This document shows, one piece after another, positions 8,581 through 16,860 of a stretch of DNA of 64,000 bases. The notes below the pieces were generated by a model, which had not been told where the DNA came from, ran no database searches, and worked only from the letters and a program-made list of their open reading frames with translations. Made by a program: the position numbers and the translations under genes. The stretch is from contig JACKMT010000002.1 in assembly GCA_024235255.1 (NCBI GenBank), forward strand, positions 682,001 to 746,000, in the 5' to 3' direction. Position 1 is the first letter of the stretch. The number at the start of each line of letters is the position of its first letter. Origin of the DNA: Chromatiaceae bacterium (GTDB taxonomy: Bacteria; Pseudomonadota; Gammaproteobacteria; Chromatiales; Chromatiaceae).

Positions 8581-8811
8581 ATGGACATGTCCGAATTTGG
8601 CGTCTGGGCGATGCTGGCCTTCTGGGGCTCAGCAATCGGTGGCATAGCCTTCGCCATCACCTGGGCCCGCTCCAGGAACCGCAATCCCGCAACCCGTGAT
8701 CAAATCATCAACTCCCTGAAACAACGACTGGAGAAAGGCGAGATCAGCCAGCAGGAGTACGCCAACCGAATGGCGAAAATCGAAGCAAAAAACGGCAGTA
8801 AAACGGAATGA
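8581..8811 (+). CDS. Small membrane protein with SHOCT domain
   Basis: 76 aa. One N-terminal transmembrane helix (residues about 7-28, VWAMLAFWGSAIGGIAFAITWA) is followed by the SHOCT motif (QIINSLKQRLEKGEISQQEYANRM), a short C-terminal oligomerisation-type domain found in many small bacterial membrane proteins. The specific function is unknown. The gene is followed by a possible terminator hairpin. Confidence 0.8.
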   Translation: MDMSEFGVWAMLAFWGSAIGGIAFAITWARSRNRNPATRDQIINSLKQRLEKGEISQQEYANRMAKIEAKNGSKTE

Positions 8812-8813
8812 AT

Positions 8814-8834
8814 CCGCACCATCGTGCGGCTTTC
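8814..8834 (+). terminator. Possible intrinsic terminator after the SHOCT gene
   Basis: CCGCAC-CATC-GTGCGG gives a 6-bp perfect stem starting 3 bp after the stop codon and followed by CTTTCG. The T-tract is short, so the call is tentative. It lies between convergent genes. Confidence 0.45.
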
Positions 8835-8864
8835 GATTACACCAAAGACGATAATGCCAAGCGT

Positions 8865-9182
8865 TCAGGTGTGTCCGCTGATCTTGGCGTGCAAGGGCTT
8901 GGTCTGTTCGAACTTCTCTAACTGCTCCGGCGTTGCCTCCTGCTGATACATTTTCTTCCATTCACCGTACGACATGCCGTATACCGCCTCCTCCGCCCGC
9001 TCCTTGGAGAGCTCCACGCCCTGCGCATCGGCCGCCGCTTTGTACCATTTGGAGAGACAGTTCCGGCAGAAACCGGCCAGGTTCATGATATCGATATTCT
9101 GCACATCGGTGCGCGCCTGCAAATGCCCTACAAGCCCCCTGAAGGCTGCAGCTTCGAGTTTAATGCGCGTCATTTCATCCAT
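8865..9182 (-). CDS. DUF1244 family protein
   Basis: 105 aa of the DUF1244 family, a small soluble protein common in proteobacteria. Typical signature: MTRIKLEAAAFRGLVGHLQARTDVQNIDIMNLAGFCRNCLSKWY...YGMSYGEWK. The C-x2-C pair (CRNC) is conserved in the family and could bind a metal. ATG 9182 is chosen because GAGGAG sits 6 nt before it; an in-frame extension to 9278 precedes the ribosome site and is not expected to be translated. Its biochemical role is unknown. Confidence 0.85.
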   Translation of the reverse strand: MDEMTRIKLEAAAFRGLVGHLQARTDVQNIDIMNLAGFCRNCLSKWYKAAADAQGVELSKERAEEAVYGMSYGEWKKMYQQEATPEQLEKFEQTKPLHAKISGHT

Positions 9183-9291
9183 TTCAGTCTCCTCAAGTAT
9201 TTGACCGGAATAAAGCCACTGTAGAAGTTTCAACGCTTTCCGCCGCCCCTTCAAGTGTAATCCCTGCAGCTGAGACAAGACTGACTAGAGT

Positions 9292-9334
9292 CTATCTCAT
9301 AATCCCCTGCGAACCGCGCGGGATGATGAGATAG
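9292..9334. promoter_or_regulatory. Long imperfect inverted repeat upstream of the NtrC-type regulator
   Basis: CTATCTCAT at 9292-9300 pairs with ATGAGATAG at 9326-9334, and the pairing continues inward through ATCCC/GGGAT and GCG/CGC, so 17 of 20 positions match around a 3-nt centre. It lies between divergent genes, 64 bp before the regulator start. It could be an operator (for example autoregulatory) or the hairpin of a terminator/leader; there is no T-tract. Confidence 0.5.
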
Positions 9335-9397
9335 GCGCTATAAATAAACGGCGTCGGCGCACTTTATTCCACAAGTTTGGACAGTATACTGATACTT

Positions 9398-10771
9398 ATG
9401 AGCACACGACTGTTGATCATCGAAGATGACTCCGGCCTCAACCAGATGCTGCAGATGCACTTTGAGGAGCACGGATTCGCTGCAATCGGTGTGGCGACCA
9501 GTAGGGAGGGACTCGCATTGCTGCAGGAGCGCGCCTTCGATCTGATCCTGTTGGATCAGCAGTTGCCCGATGGAACCGGACTGGAGCTGCTTCAGCGCAT
9601 CCGCGGGCAGGAGTCCGATCAGGCGGTCATCATAATGACCGGGGAGCACAACCTTGAGCTCGCCATCGAAGCAATCAAACAAGGCGCCGCCGATTTCATC
9701 CATAAACCGATAAAAACCGATGCACTGCAGATCAGTGTCGATCGTGTGCTGGAGAATCGCCGGCTTGCAAGAGCGGTTGAGGCGCTGCGGCCGACGCGCG
9801 ATGATCCGGCGCACAAGCGCGACCTGATCGGCCGCAGTGATGCGATGCTCAAGGTCAGCAAAGAGATCGCGCTTTGCGCGGGCAGCGGCGCAGCCGTGCT
9901 GATCAGCGGTGAATCGGGGACCGGTAAAGAGCTGGTTGCACGACTGATACACGCACACTCGGAATGCAAGGGTCCGTTTGTGGCAGTCAACTGCGCAGCG
10001 ATTGTCGACACTTTGCTGGAGAGCGAGCTGTTCGGTCACGAAAAGGGAGCTTTTACTGGTGCGAACGCGAGAAAACCCGGCAAGTTCGAGCTGGCCCAGG
10101 ACGGCACCCTGTTTCTCGACGAGATCGGGGAACTTGCCCCCCCGCTGCAGGCAAAGCTGTTGCGGGCATTGCAGGAACAGGTGTTCGAGCGGGTTGGTGG
10201 TACGCAACTGATCAGCACCAATGCGCGTCTGCTGAGCGCCACCAACCGCGACCTGCTGGCCGAAGTTGCCGCCGGCCGTTTCCGGGAGGACCTGGCATAT
10301 CGCCTAAAGGTGATTAATATAACGCTGCCCCCGTTACGGCAGCGGCGTGAAGATATCCCACTACTGGCCTTGGCACTGATCGAGCGGATCGCCCATAGGA
10401 TTCACAAGCCGCCACTTCATTTGACCGAAGAGGCACTTGCGGCGCTGTTGTTGCACGACTGGCCGGGAAACGTGCGTGAGCTGGAGAACGTGCTTACCCA
10501 GGCGCTGGTGCACGCCAGAAACGGCGTGTTAACGCCGGACCTGCTGCCGATGAAGCGAGCGGCAGCGGCTACCGGGTCGGCTGATAGTCAGCCGCCAATC
10601 GGTACTGCAGCGGATGCGATACTGCGAACACTCGACCAGATCGAAGCCGAACATATACAGCGGGTGCTCACCCATACCGGCGGCCACAAAGGGAAAAGCT
10701 GCGACATCCTGGGCATATCGCGTCCGGCACTGGACCGAAAAATCAAGAAGTATGGTCTGACCCTGCCATAA
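9398..10771 (+). CDS. Sigma-54-dependent response regulator (NtrC family), orphan
   Basis: 457 aa with REC, AAA+ and Fis-type HTH domains in order. REC has the acidic pair EDD (residues 9-11), the phospho-acceptor Asp53 in LILLDQQLPDGTG and Lys103 in HKP. The AAA+ domain is intact: Walker A GESGTGKE (171-178), GAFTGA (217-222, needed to contact sigma-54) and Walker B DGTLFLDEI. The C-terminal helix-turn-helix is near residues 420-455 (GKSCDILGISRPALDRKIKKYGL). No histidine kinase lies nearby, so the partner is unknown. ATG 9398 is preferred over an in-frame start seven codons upstream because homology begins at MSTRLLIIEDD. The inverted repeat at 9292-9334 could be its own binding site. Confidence 0.9.
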   Translation: MSTRLLIIEDDSGLNQMLQMHFEEHGFAAIGVATSREGLALLQERAFDLILLDQQLPDGTGLELLQRIRGQESDQAVIIMTGEHNLELAIEAIKQGAADFIHKPIKTDALQISVDRVLENRRLARAVEALRPTRDDPAHKRDLIGRSDAMLKVSKEIALCAGSGAAVLISGESGTGKELVARLIHAHSECKGPFVAVNCAAIVDTLLESELFGHEKGAFTGANARKPGKFELAQDGTLFLDEIGELAPPLQAKLLRALQEQVFERVGGTQLISTNARLLSATNRDLLAEVAAGRFREDLAYRLKVINITLPPLRQRREDIPLLALALIERIAHRIHKPPLHLTEEALAALLLHDWPGNVRELENVLTQALVHARNGVLTPDLLPMKRAAAATGSADSQPPIGTAADAILRTLDQIEAEHIQRVLTHTGGHKGKSCDILGISRPALDRKIKKYGLTLP

Positions 10772-11078
10772 CCGGTTTCCGGTCAGGTCCGTACGTATGT
10801 TTTTTCGCCCTAAAAAGCGCCTAATTGTATTAAGCGGTCTATTATTCTAAGATCTTGGCCTGAGCAGCGTTACACACCACATGTCCTGACTATTTGCAGC
10901 AGATAATACCAATCAGTGCGGGGATAAGCAGTTTTCACATGAGGACTGTTGCAACGTCTCAAACCCAGAGATCAGCGTAAAGTTGATTCACGCCAACCAC
11001 CCCTTTGACTATCTTGACGGATTGAACAATAAGTTAATTTCGATTTTGATTTAATGCTATCTCAGGCGTAGAAGAGCA
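10772..11078. other. Intergenic region before the J-domain gene
   Basis: About 300 bp, A+T-richer than the neighbouring genes, with no coding potential seen. Two TTGAC-type hexamers (near 11006-11025) lie roughly 55-75 bp before the J-domain start and may mark a promoter, but no matching -10 box is convincing. It also holds one TAATACCAATC copy near 10905. Confidence 0.35.
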
Positions 11079-11399
11079 GTGAAAATAAACGAACATAAAA
11101 AATCCTATTACGTCTTGCTGGGAGTGACCGCACGGGCCAGCCAGGAAGAGATCAGAGCTGCATTTCGCAAGAAAGCCAGGGAGTTTCATCCTGATGTCTG
11201 CAATCGTTTCGACGCCGCCGAAATGTTCAGCCTAATCAACAAGGCATACTCGACCCTCAAAGACCCGAAAAAGCGGCAGGAGTACAACGAAACGCTTATG
11301 GCTGACATGTTCCAAAAACAAGTGGTCGACCCTTCAAAAGAGCATATTTCACATTTTAATTTTCCTTTCAGACGCTTCTTCGACACCAAGGAAGATTAG
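11079..11399 (+). CDS. Small J-domain (DnaJ-like) co-chaperone
   Basis: 106 aa. The J-domain fills residues 8-72: YYVLLGVTARASQEEIRAAFRKKA, then HPD at 37-39 (the DnaK-stimulating motif), then LINKAYSTLKDPKKRQEYN. There is no Gly/Phe region, zinc domain or substrate-binding domain, so it is a class III (J-only) protein that would recruit DnaK to a specific client. The 30-residue tail (SKEHISHFNFPFRRFF) is Phe-rich. The start is GTG 11079 with GAAGAG upstream. The next gene downstream encodes an ECF sigma factor; a functional link is speculation. Confidence 0.85.
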   Translation: MKINEHKKSYYVLLGVTARASQEEIRAAFRKKAREFHPDVCNRFDAAEMFSLINKAYSTLKDPKKRQEYNETLMADMFQKQVVDPSKEHISHFNFPFRRFFDTKED

Positions 11400-11662
11400 C
11401 GGTCACCTTGGTGGGTATCTCAAACCCCCTTCCCTGATTATTCATCAGGCATAAACCAATTCCCCGCACGCTACCTCCAGGCAGCTTCCAACCACATCTA
11501 AATGGATCGTTAAGCTTAACATAACGTTATAACGATTCGTTACAATCACACCCCCTGCTTGCAATTTATTTCTATATTTAACAGATAGTTATATTCATGG
11601 CATGGGTTCTGCTTTGATTACTGGCAAGTACTCTCATTTACCAGCAACAGCGGATTCAAGTC

Positions 11663-12199
11663 ATGCAAAACAATGCACTCGCAGAAAAAACCCAGACCCT
11701 GCACGGCGCTACACAAGCCTCGAAAAAGCACATCTTGTTCAATCATCTGTTAATGCGCCACGCAAACGACATGCACCGCTACGCTTACTGGCTTGCCGGT
11801 GACAAACAGACAGCGGAAGACCTGGTACAGGAGGCGTTATTAAGAGCCTGGAAATCCCTCGACAGACTGCAAGACATCAAAGCAGCCAAAGGTTGGCTGT
11901 TGACCATCCTGCGACGTGAGAACGCGCGCCGCTTCGAGCGTTATCAACCCAAGGTATCCGATATACCGATGGATGAGTTGGGTGATCACGAGCATAGCTA
12001 CGACACCTCAACCGAAGCCTTCGTGTTGCGCAGGGCAATAGACGAACTGCCCGAAGAGTACCGGACTCCGCTGCTGAAACAGGTGGTGGAGGGCTTTTCA
12101 CAGAAGGAGATCGCCCAGCAGATAGGCATCAGCTCAGCCGGCGTTGGTACACGGCTGTTCAGGGCCCGCCAGAAGCTGCGCCTGGCACTTGCCTCATAG
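11663..12199 (+). CDS. ECF-type RNA polymerase sigma factor
   Basis: 178 aa. Region 2 is seen in LLMRHANDMHRYAYWLAGDKQTAEDLVQEALLRAWKSL (core binding and -10 recognition), and region 4 in AIDELPEEYRTPLLKQVVEGFSQKEIAQQIGISSAGVGTRLFRARQKLR (helix-turn-helix for -35 recognition). No anti-sigma factor gene is adjacent; instead a stand-alone receiver-domain gene starts 2 bp after its stop, so the two are almost certainly co-transcribed. ATG 11663 is the first start ahead of region 2. The control mechanism and regulon are unknown. Confidence 0.9.
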   Translation: MQNNALAEKTQTLHGATQASKKHILFNHLLMRHANDMHRYAYWLAGDKQTAEDLVQEALLRAWKSLDRLQDIKAAKGWLLTILRRENARRFERYQPKVSDIPMDELGDHEHSYDTSTEAFVLRRAIDELPEEYRTPLLKQVVEGFSQKEIAQQIGISSAGVGTRLFRARQKLRLALAS

Positions 12200-12201
12200 A
12201 G

Positions 12202-12606
12202 GTGGTAGCGGCTGCCGGACGGTTCAGCGCAGGTTCCCGACGAGGAGCGCCGCTCAACTTATTGATTGCGGAGGATGACAGAGCGCTTCGCCAGATGCTG
12301 TGCTGGGAGTTTGAGGAGATGGGATACCGGGTGATAACCGCCGCCTCCTGTGGCGATGCGATCAGCGCTGTCGGCGACCACAAAGTGGATATTGCGTTGA
12401 TCGACTATAACCTGCCCGACGGCGTCGGCACCGATCTGCTGCGCACACTGCGCTTAGCTGCACCATACCTGCCCGCGGTTGTGTGCAGCGGGCGCGCATC
12501 CCGCGGTATCGCCGCAGAAGTCGGGGGGCTTGGTACCGCCCGCTTTGTCGCCAAACCGGTCGCCGCCACCAGGTTGCATGCGATTTTCCGAAATCTGCTC
12601 GATTGA
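12202..12606 (+). CDS. Stand-alone receiver-domain response regulator
   Basis: 134 aa, receiver domain only: acidic pair EDD (residues 24-26), phospho-acceptor Asp68 in IALIDYNLPDGVG, Ser in VVCSGRAS where Thr/Ser is expected, and Lys in FVAKP. No output domain follows. It starts with GTG 2 bp after the ECF sigma stop; AGAGG overlaps the junction. Stand-alone receivers can regulate ECF sigma factors through partner switching (as PhyR does, although PhyR also carries a sigma-like domain), so it may control the upstream sigma factor; this is inference from co-location. Confidence 0.85.
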   Translation: MVAAAGRFSAGSRRGAPLNLLIAEDDRALRQMLCWEFEEMGYRVITAASCGDAISAVGDHKVDIALIDYNLPDGVGTDLLRTLRLAAPYLPAVVCSGRASRGIAAEVGGLGTARFVAKPVAATRLHAIFRNLLD

Positions 12607-12703
12607 ATACCCTCACTGATAATGGCAGGCAGTGCCCGTCGCCGCCATTTGCATATAGTTGCGTTATGATAACGGCATAATAAAAGGGTGTGGGAGGTGA
12701 GCA

Positions 12704-13879
12704 GTGTATTCGACTTCGTCGGTGGGTAGTTTCCATACATTACTGCAGGATTTCACGCTGGAGGGCATGATGATGCGTTACAGCCGTTTTGTCCCGCGGC
12801 TGTATAACTTCTGTCTCTCTTTGGGCATGGAGCCCGGCAAAATCATGCCCTCCCGGGCATTCTGTTCCGATGAAAGCCAGGGCTTTCCAATTATTCTGAT
12901 CGCCAAGCAGTTCGGCACCTTCCCCTTCAACCACGGCGTTGTCGGCGGCGGCGTGGCGACGGATCGCCACGGTCCACATGCCTCGCACGGCAAAGACCTG
13001 GTTATCATCCAGGCCAGTCACGTCGGTTACGATCCCGAGACCCGGCAGTTCGGCAGTTACCGGCGCAACCAGACGGCCGACTGTCACCAGGGATCCAATT
13101 GCGGAAAACTGACGGATGTCATGAGCTGGTACCGGGACGAGTACGATTTCGCTTGCGACAATATTTTTCTGGAACCGGTGCAGCAGGCAGGCCATCAGAT
13201 TTCGATCAACAATCTTCTGCTGCAGACCGACCGGGAGGATGGGCTGATACTGGCGCTGGACCAGCTTATCGCACACGACTCAACCGGTAATCCGATGCTG
13301 ATCCGCGCGCTCAGTACTGCCCGGCGTTACCAGACTACGCCGGATCTGGTCGCCAGAATAGGTGACAGCTGGCCAACCGAAACGCGCCGGCCGATCGGTA
13401 GAATGTTGACGGCGGATCTCTTCAGCTTCCGCCGCAGCCGGCTAGGGGAATCGGAGCAGCAGAGCCATCTGGAGCACAATCTGATCAACCCCATGCCGTG
13501 GATCCTGACCGACGCAGCACCCGCCCTGGCTGCGGCGCAGGTCCACACCCAGGTGGAGTTCGACCGCACTTACCGCACGTTGAACAAAGAGAAGGGCTAT
13601 CAGCACCGCAATCTGCTGTTCATCGCCGGCTTGAACATCGATATCTCACCGCGCGAAGACCAGATCTTCCCGCTCACCAAGTTCATTCCCTGGGCTGCCT
13701 ATGTACAGACCACCGACGGCGACCACCGCATCCTGGAGCAGCAGGAGTTGTACGATGCGTTAATGGCAAGCGACAGCGAAAATCCGCATAAGATCGACCT
13801 GGAGGAGGCCATTGCGGTGATGGAGCAAACCAAAGAGGTCAGCATCTCGTTCGATTTTCGGGAATCACCAGGAGACTAA
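12704..13879 (+). CDS. LCIB/LCIC-type carbonic anhydrase-like protein
   Basis: 391 aa. The N-terminal third resembles the LCIB_C_CA (theta-type) carbonic anhydrase domain known from algal CO2-concentrating mechanisms: FCSDESQGFP (Cys54, Asp56), FNHGVVGGGVATDRHGPHASHGKD, ASHVGYDP (His106) and TADCHQGSNCGKL (Cys127/Cys133). These Cys/His residues are the likely zinc ligands. The active-site dyad is altered: Cys-x-Asp-x-Arg is expected but Ser58 stands where Arg should be. The rest, about 250 residues, is soluble and unassigned. GTG 12704 has an excellent ribosome site (GGGAGGTGA). The family call rests on motif recall, so it is moderate; catalytic activity is unproven. The gene is convergent with trkH. 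Confidence 0.6.
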   Translation: MYSTSSVGSFHTLLQDFTLEGMMMRYSRFVPRLYNFCLSLGMEPGKIMPSRAFCSDESQGFPIILIAKQFGTFPFNHGVVGGGVATDRHGPHASHGKDLVIIQASHVGYDPETRQFGSYRRNQTADCHQGSNCGKLTDVMSWYRDEYDFACDNIFLEPVQQAGHQISINNLLLQTDREDGLILALDQLIAHDSTGNPMLIRALSTARRYQTTPDLVARIGDSWPTETRRPIGRMLTADLFSFRRSRLGESEQQSHLEHNLINPMPWILTDAAPALAAAQVHTQVEFDRTYRTLNKEKGYQHRNLLFIAGLNIDISPREDQIFPLTKFIPWAAYVQTTDGDHRILEQQELYDALMASDSENPHKIDLEEAIAVMEQTKEVSISFDFRESPGD

Positions 13880-13920
13880 ACGCCCTCTTCCGATAGTAAC
13901 GGGGCGTATTCGGACAAAGC

Positions 13921-15372
13921 CTACTTACGCCAATAGGCGGGTGAGAGAAGCACCAGCAGCGTGAAAATCTCCAATCGCCCCAGCATCATCGCAAAACAGA
14001 GAATCCACTTGGCGGGGTTGTTGAGATCACCATAATTCAGCGCCACATCCGCCAATCCGGGTCCGAGGTTGTTGATCGATGCGGCTACCGCGGAAAAAGA
14101 GGTCATCAGATTCAGCCCGGTCATCGCCAGCGCGATATACATGAACGTAAAGCTGGCAACGTAGAGCGCAAAAAACCCCCACACCGCCTCCACCACCCGG
14201 GTATCGATGCTCTTATTGCCAATGCGAATCGGGATCTGCGCACTGGGATGAATCAACCGGTTGATCTCACGCAGCCCCTGTTTGACCAGCAGCAGGAAGC
14301 GGATCGCCTTGATACCGCCACCGGTGGAGCCGGCACAGCCGCCGACAAAACTGGTAAACAGCAGCGTGATCGCGACAAACCCTGGCCAGATGGAGTAGTC
14401 GGCGGTGGTGAAACCGGCGGTGGTGCCTATCGAGACCGCCTGAAACAGGCCCAGCGTGGCGGCCTCCCAGAAGTCGTGGTAGCTGCCGGTAAAGTAGAGC
14501 GCCAGCACGACGAAGGCCGCCACCCCAAGCTGAATCAGCAGGTAGAACCTGAATTCGCTGTCGAAAAAATAGATAAATGGATTCTTCAGCCGCCAGGAGG
14601 TGAAATGGAGTGCGAAATTGGCGCCCGAAATCAACAGAAAGAGCACTGCGATCATCTCGATCAGGGTGTTGTTGAAGTAACCCATACTGGCGTCGTGGGT
14701 CGAGTAACCACCTATCGCTATGGTGGAGAAAGCGTGACAAATGGCGTCGAAAAGCGACATACCGGCGCCCCAGTAAGCCAGCGTGCAGAGCACGGTCAAT
14801 CCGAGATAGATATACCAGAGCGCCTTGGCCGTTTCCGTGATGCGCGGGGTAAGTTTGGAGTCCTTCATCGGACCCGGCGTCTCCGCTCGGTAGAGCTGCA
14901 TACCACCGATACCGAGCATCGGCAGCACTGCCACTGCCAACACGATAATGCCCATGCCGCCGAGCCACTGCAGCTGCTGCCGGTAGTAGAGTATCGATTT
15001 CGGCAACTGATCGAGGCCGGTAATCACCGTGGCACCGGTCGTGGTCAGGCCGGATACCGACTCGAACACCGAGTCAGTCAGCGACATATGCGGATTGGCA
15101 GCCAGCATGAACGGCAGCGATCCGCTCAGGCCCAGCACGCTCCAAAACATCACCACCACCATGAATCCGTCGCGCAGACGCAACTCACGCTTCTGCTGCC
15201 TGACCGGCGCCCAAGAGAGCGCACCGGCTAATAAAATCATAAGAAAAGCAACCGCAAACGGGGGCGTAGCGCCATCCTGATACCAGACCGAGACCGCAAT
15301 CGGCGGCAGCATGGTGATGCTGAAAAGCATCAACAGAATGCCGAGAATTCGTTGTACCGAACTGAAATTCAT
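13921..15372 (-). CDS. trkH: Trk potassium uptake protein TrkH
   Basis: K+-translocating membrane subunit of the Trk system, 483 aa, about ten transmembrane helices plus pore loops. Selectivity-filter segments typical of TrkH are visible: GLTTTGATVI, STIAIGGYSTHDASMGYF, VSIGTTAGFTTADY and AASINNLGPG. It is the last gene of a minus-strand run and lies 32 bp after trkA, which encodes its NAD-binding gating subunit. The length matches the family. Confidence 0.97.
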   Translation of the reverse strand: MNFSSVQRILGILLMLFSITMLPPIAVSVWYQDGATPPFAVAFLMILLAGALSWAPVRQQKRELRLRDGFMVVVMFWSVLGLSGSLPFMLAANPHMSLTDSVFESVSGLTTTGATVITGLDQLPKSILYYRQQLQWLGGMGIIVLAVAVLPMLGIGGMQLYRAETPGPMKDSKLTPRITETAKALWYIYLGLTVLCTLAYWGAGMSLFDAICHAFSTIAIGGYSTHDASMGYFNNTLIEMIAVLFLLISGANFALHFTSWRLKNPFIYFFDSEFRFYLLIQLGVAAFVVLALYFTGSYHDFWEAATLGLFQAVSIGTTAGFTTADYSIWPGFVAITLLFTSFVGGCAGSTGGGIKAIRFLLLVKQGLREINRLIHPSAQIPIRIGNKSIDTRVVEAVWGFFALYVASFTFMYIALAMTGLNLMTSFSAVAASINNLGPGLADVALNYGDLNNPAKWILCFAMMLGRLEIFTLLVLLSPAYWRK

Positions 15373-15404
15373 AGCGCTATAGCATCAACCGGGCGAGTTG
15401 AATT

Positions 15405-16778
15405 TCAAAGGAAAGTGATTCCCACCTGGAAAAGCCTTTCCACCTCGGAAATGCGTTTCTTGTCGGCCAGGAACATGATGACGTGGTCTTCCGACAGGAT
15501 AACGGTGTCATGATGCGCGATCAGCACCTCCTCGCCGCGAACGATGGCACCGATGCTTGTTCCCTTGGGCAGATCGATCGCCTCCACCGTCTTGCCGACA
15601 ACCTTGGATGAACTGGAGTCGCCGTGCGCTACAGCTTCGATCGCTTCTGCAGCGCCGTGCCGCAGCGAGTGGACCATCACCACATCCCCACGCCGTACAT
15701 GCCTCAACAGGCTGCCGATGGTCGCCTGCTGGGGTGAAATCGCAATATCGACGGTGCCGCTTTGCACCATGTCAACGTAGGCATGGCGGTTTATCAAGGC
15801 CATCACCTTGCGCGCCCCCAGTCGTTTCGCCAACATCGCCGACAGAATGTTTGCCTCATCGTCGTTGGTCACCGCACAGAACACATCCATACTCTCGATA
15901 TTCTCTTCGAGCAGCAGATTTTCATCCGCGACATCCCCGTGCAGTACGATAGTGCGGGTCAGCTCTTCCGAAACTTTCTGCGCCCGCTGTTTGTCGCACT
16001 CAATCAGCTTGACCTGGTATCTGCTTTCCAGTGCACCGGCGAGGCGCATGCCAATATTGCCGCCACCGGCGAACATCAACCGCTTGAACGGCTTTTCCAG
16101 CCGCCGCAGCTCACTCATGACGGCGCGGATGTTTTCCGTGGCGGCGATGAAAAACACCTCGTCGTCCGCCTCGACAATGGTGTTGCCTTCGGGCTGAATC
16201 GCTTTGCCCTTGCGGTAGATCGCCGCGACCCGCGCTTCGATTCCCGGCATATGCTCGTACAGCTGGCTGAGCTCGTTGCCGACCAACGGTCCGCCGTAAT
16301 AGGCCTTGACTGCCACCAACCGCACCAGGCCGTTGGCAAAATCGAGCACCTGCAGCGCGCCTGGATTTTCGATCAGCCGCATGATGTAGTCGGTCACCAA
16401 CTGCTCCGGGCTGATCAATACGTCAATGGGAAAAGCATCTGCGGCAAACAGCTGTGGATAACCGGTATAACCAGGCGCACGCACCCGGGCAATCTTAGTG
16501 GGAGTATGAAACAGGGTATACGCAACCTGGCAGGCGACCATGTTGGTTTCGTCGCTGTTGGTCACGGCGAGAATCATCTCCGCATCTTCACCGCCGGCCT
16601 GCAGCAGGATATCGGGATGCGCGGCATGCCCCTGTATGGTGCGCAGATCAAGACGGTCCCGCAACTCCCGCAGCAGTTCTTCATCCTGATCGACGACGGT
16701 AATATCGTTAGCTTCCGACGCCAGGTTATCGGCAACCGATGAACCGACCTGGCCAGCACCGAGAATGATTACTTTCAT
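15405..16778 (-). CDS. trkA: Trk system potassium transporter subunit TrkA
   Basis: Cytosolic, NAD-binding regulatory subunit of the Trk K+ channel, 457 aa, with the usual duplicated RCK (TrkA-N plus TrkA-C) arrangement. Rossmann signatures are MKVIILGAGQVGSSVADNL in the first half and RLMFAGGGNIGMRLAGAL in the second. ATG 16778 is chosen because the Rossmann motif starts there; the reading frame continues 35 codons upstream into the end of ntrX with no homology. It lies between ntrX and trkH on the same strand, the common gammaproteobacterial order. Confidence 0.97.
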   Translation of the reverse strand: MKVIILGAGQVGSSVADNLASEANDITVVDQDEELLRELRDRLDLRTIQGHAAHPDILLQAGGEDAEMILAVTNSDETNMVACQVAYTLFHTPTKIARVRAPGYTGYPQLFAADAFPIDVLISPEQLVTDYIMRLIENPGALQVLDFANGLVRLVAVKAYYGGPLVGNELSQLYEHMPGIEARVAAIYRKGKAIQPEGNTIVEADDEVFFIAATENIRAVMSELRRLEKPFKRLMFAGGGNIGMRLAGALESRYQVKLIECDKQRAQKVSEELTRTIVLHGDVADENLLLEENIESMDVFCAVTNDDEANILSAMLAKRLGARKVMALINRHAYVDMVQSGTVDIAISPQQATIGSLLRHVRRGDVVMVHSLRHGAAEAIEAVAHGDSSSSKVVGKTVEAIDLPKGTSIGAIVRGEEVLIAHHDTVILSEDHVIMFLADKKRISEVERLFQVGITFL

Positions 16779-16860
16779 ACTTGATATTAGGCAGCGGAAA
16801 AAGAACGTCTGATTATCGCACAGGAGGTAAAATTTGCGAGCCGGCAGGCGCTTAACAATG

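Noticed and set aside
13880..13907. ACGCCC...GGGCGT hairpin between the LCIB-like gene and trkH as terminator
   Set aside because: Stem of 6 bp with a 16-nt loop and no T-tract on either strand.
14248..15231. Long open frame on the plus strand opposite trkH (327 codons)
   Set aside because: Low-complexity, Gln/His/Arg-rich translation with no domain; it mirrors the codon bias of trkH and is a shadow frame.
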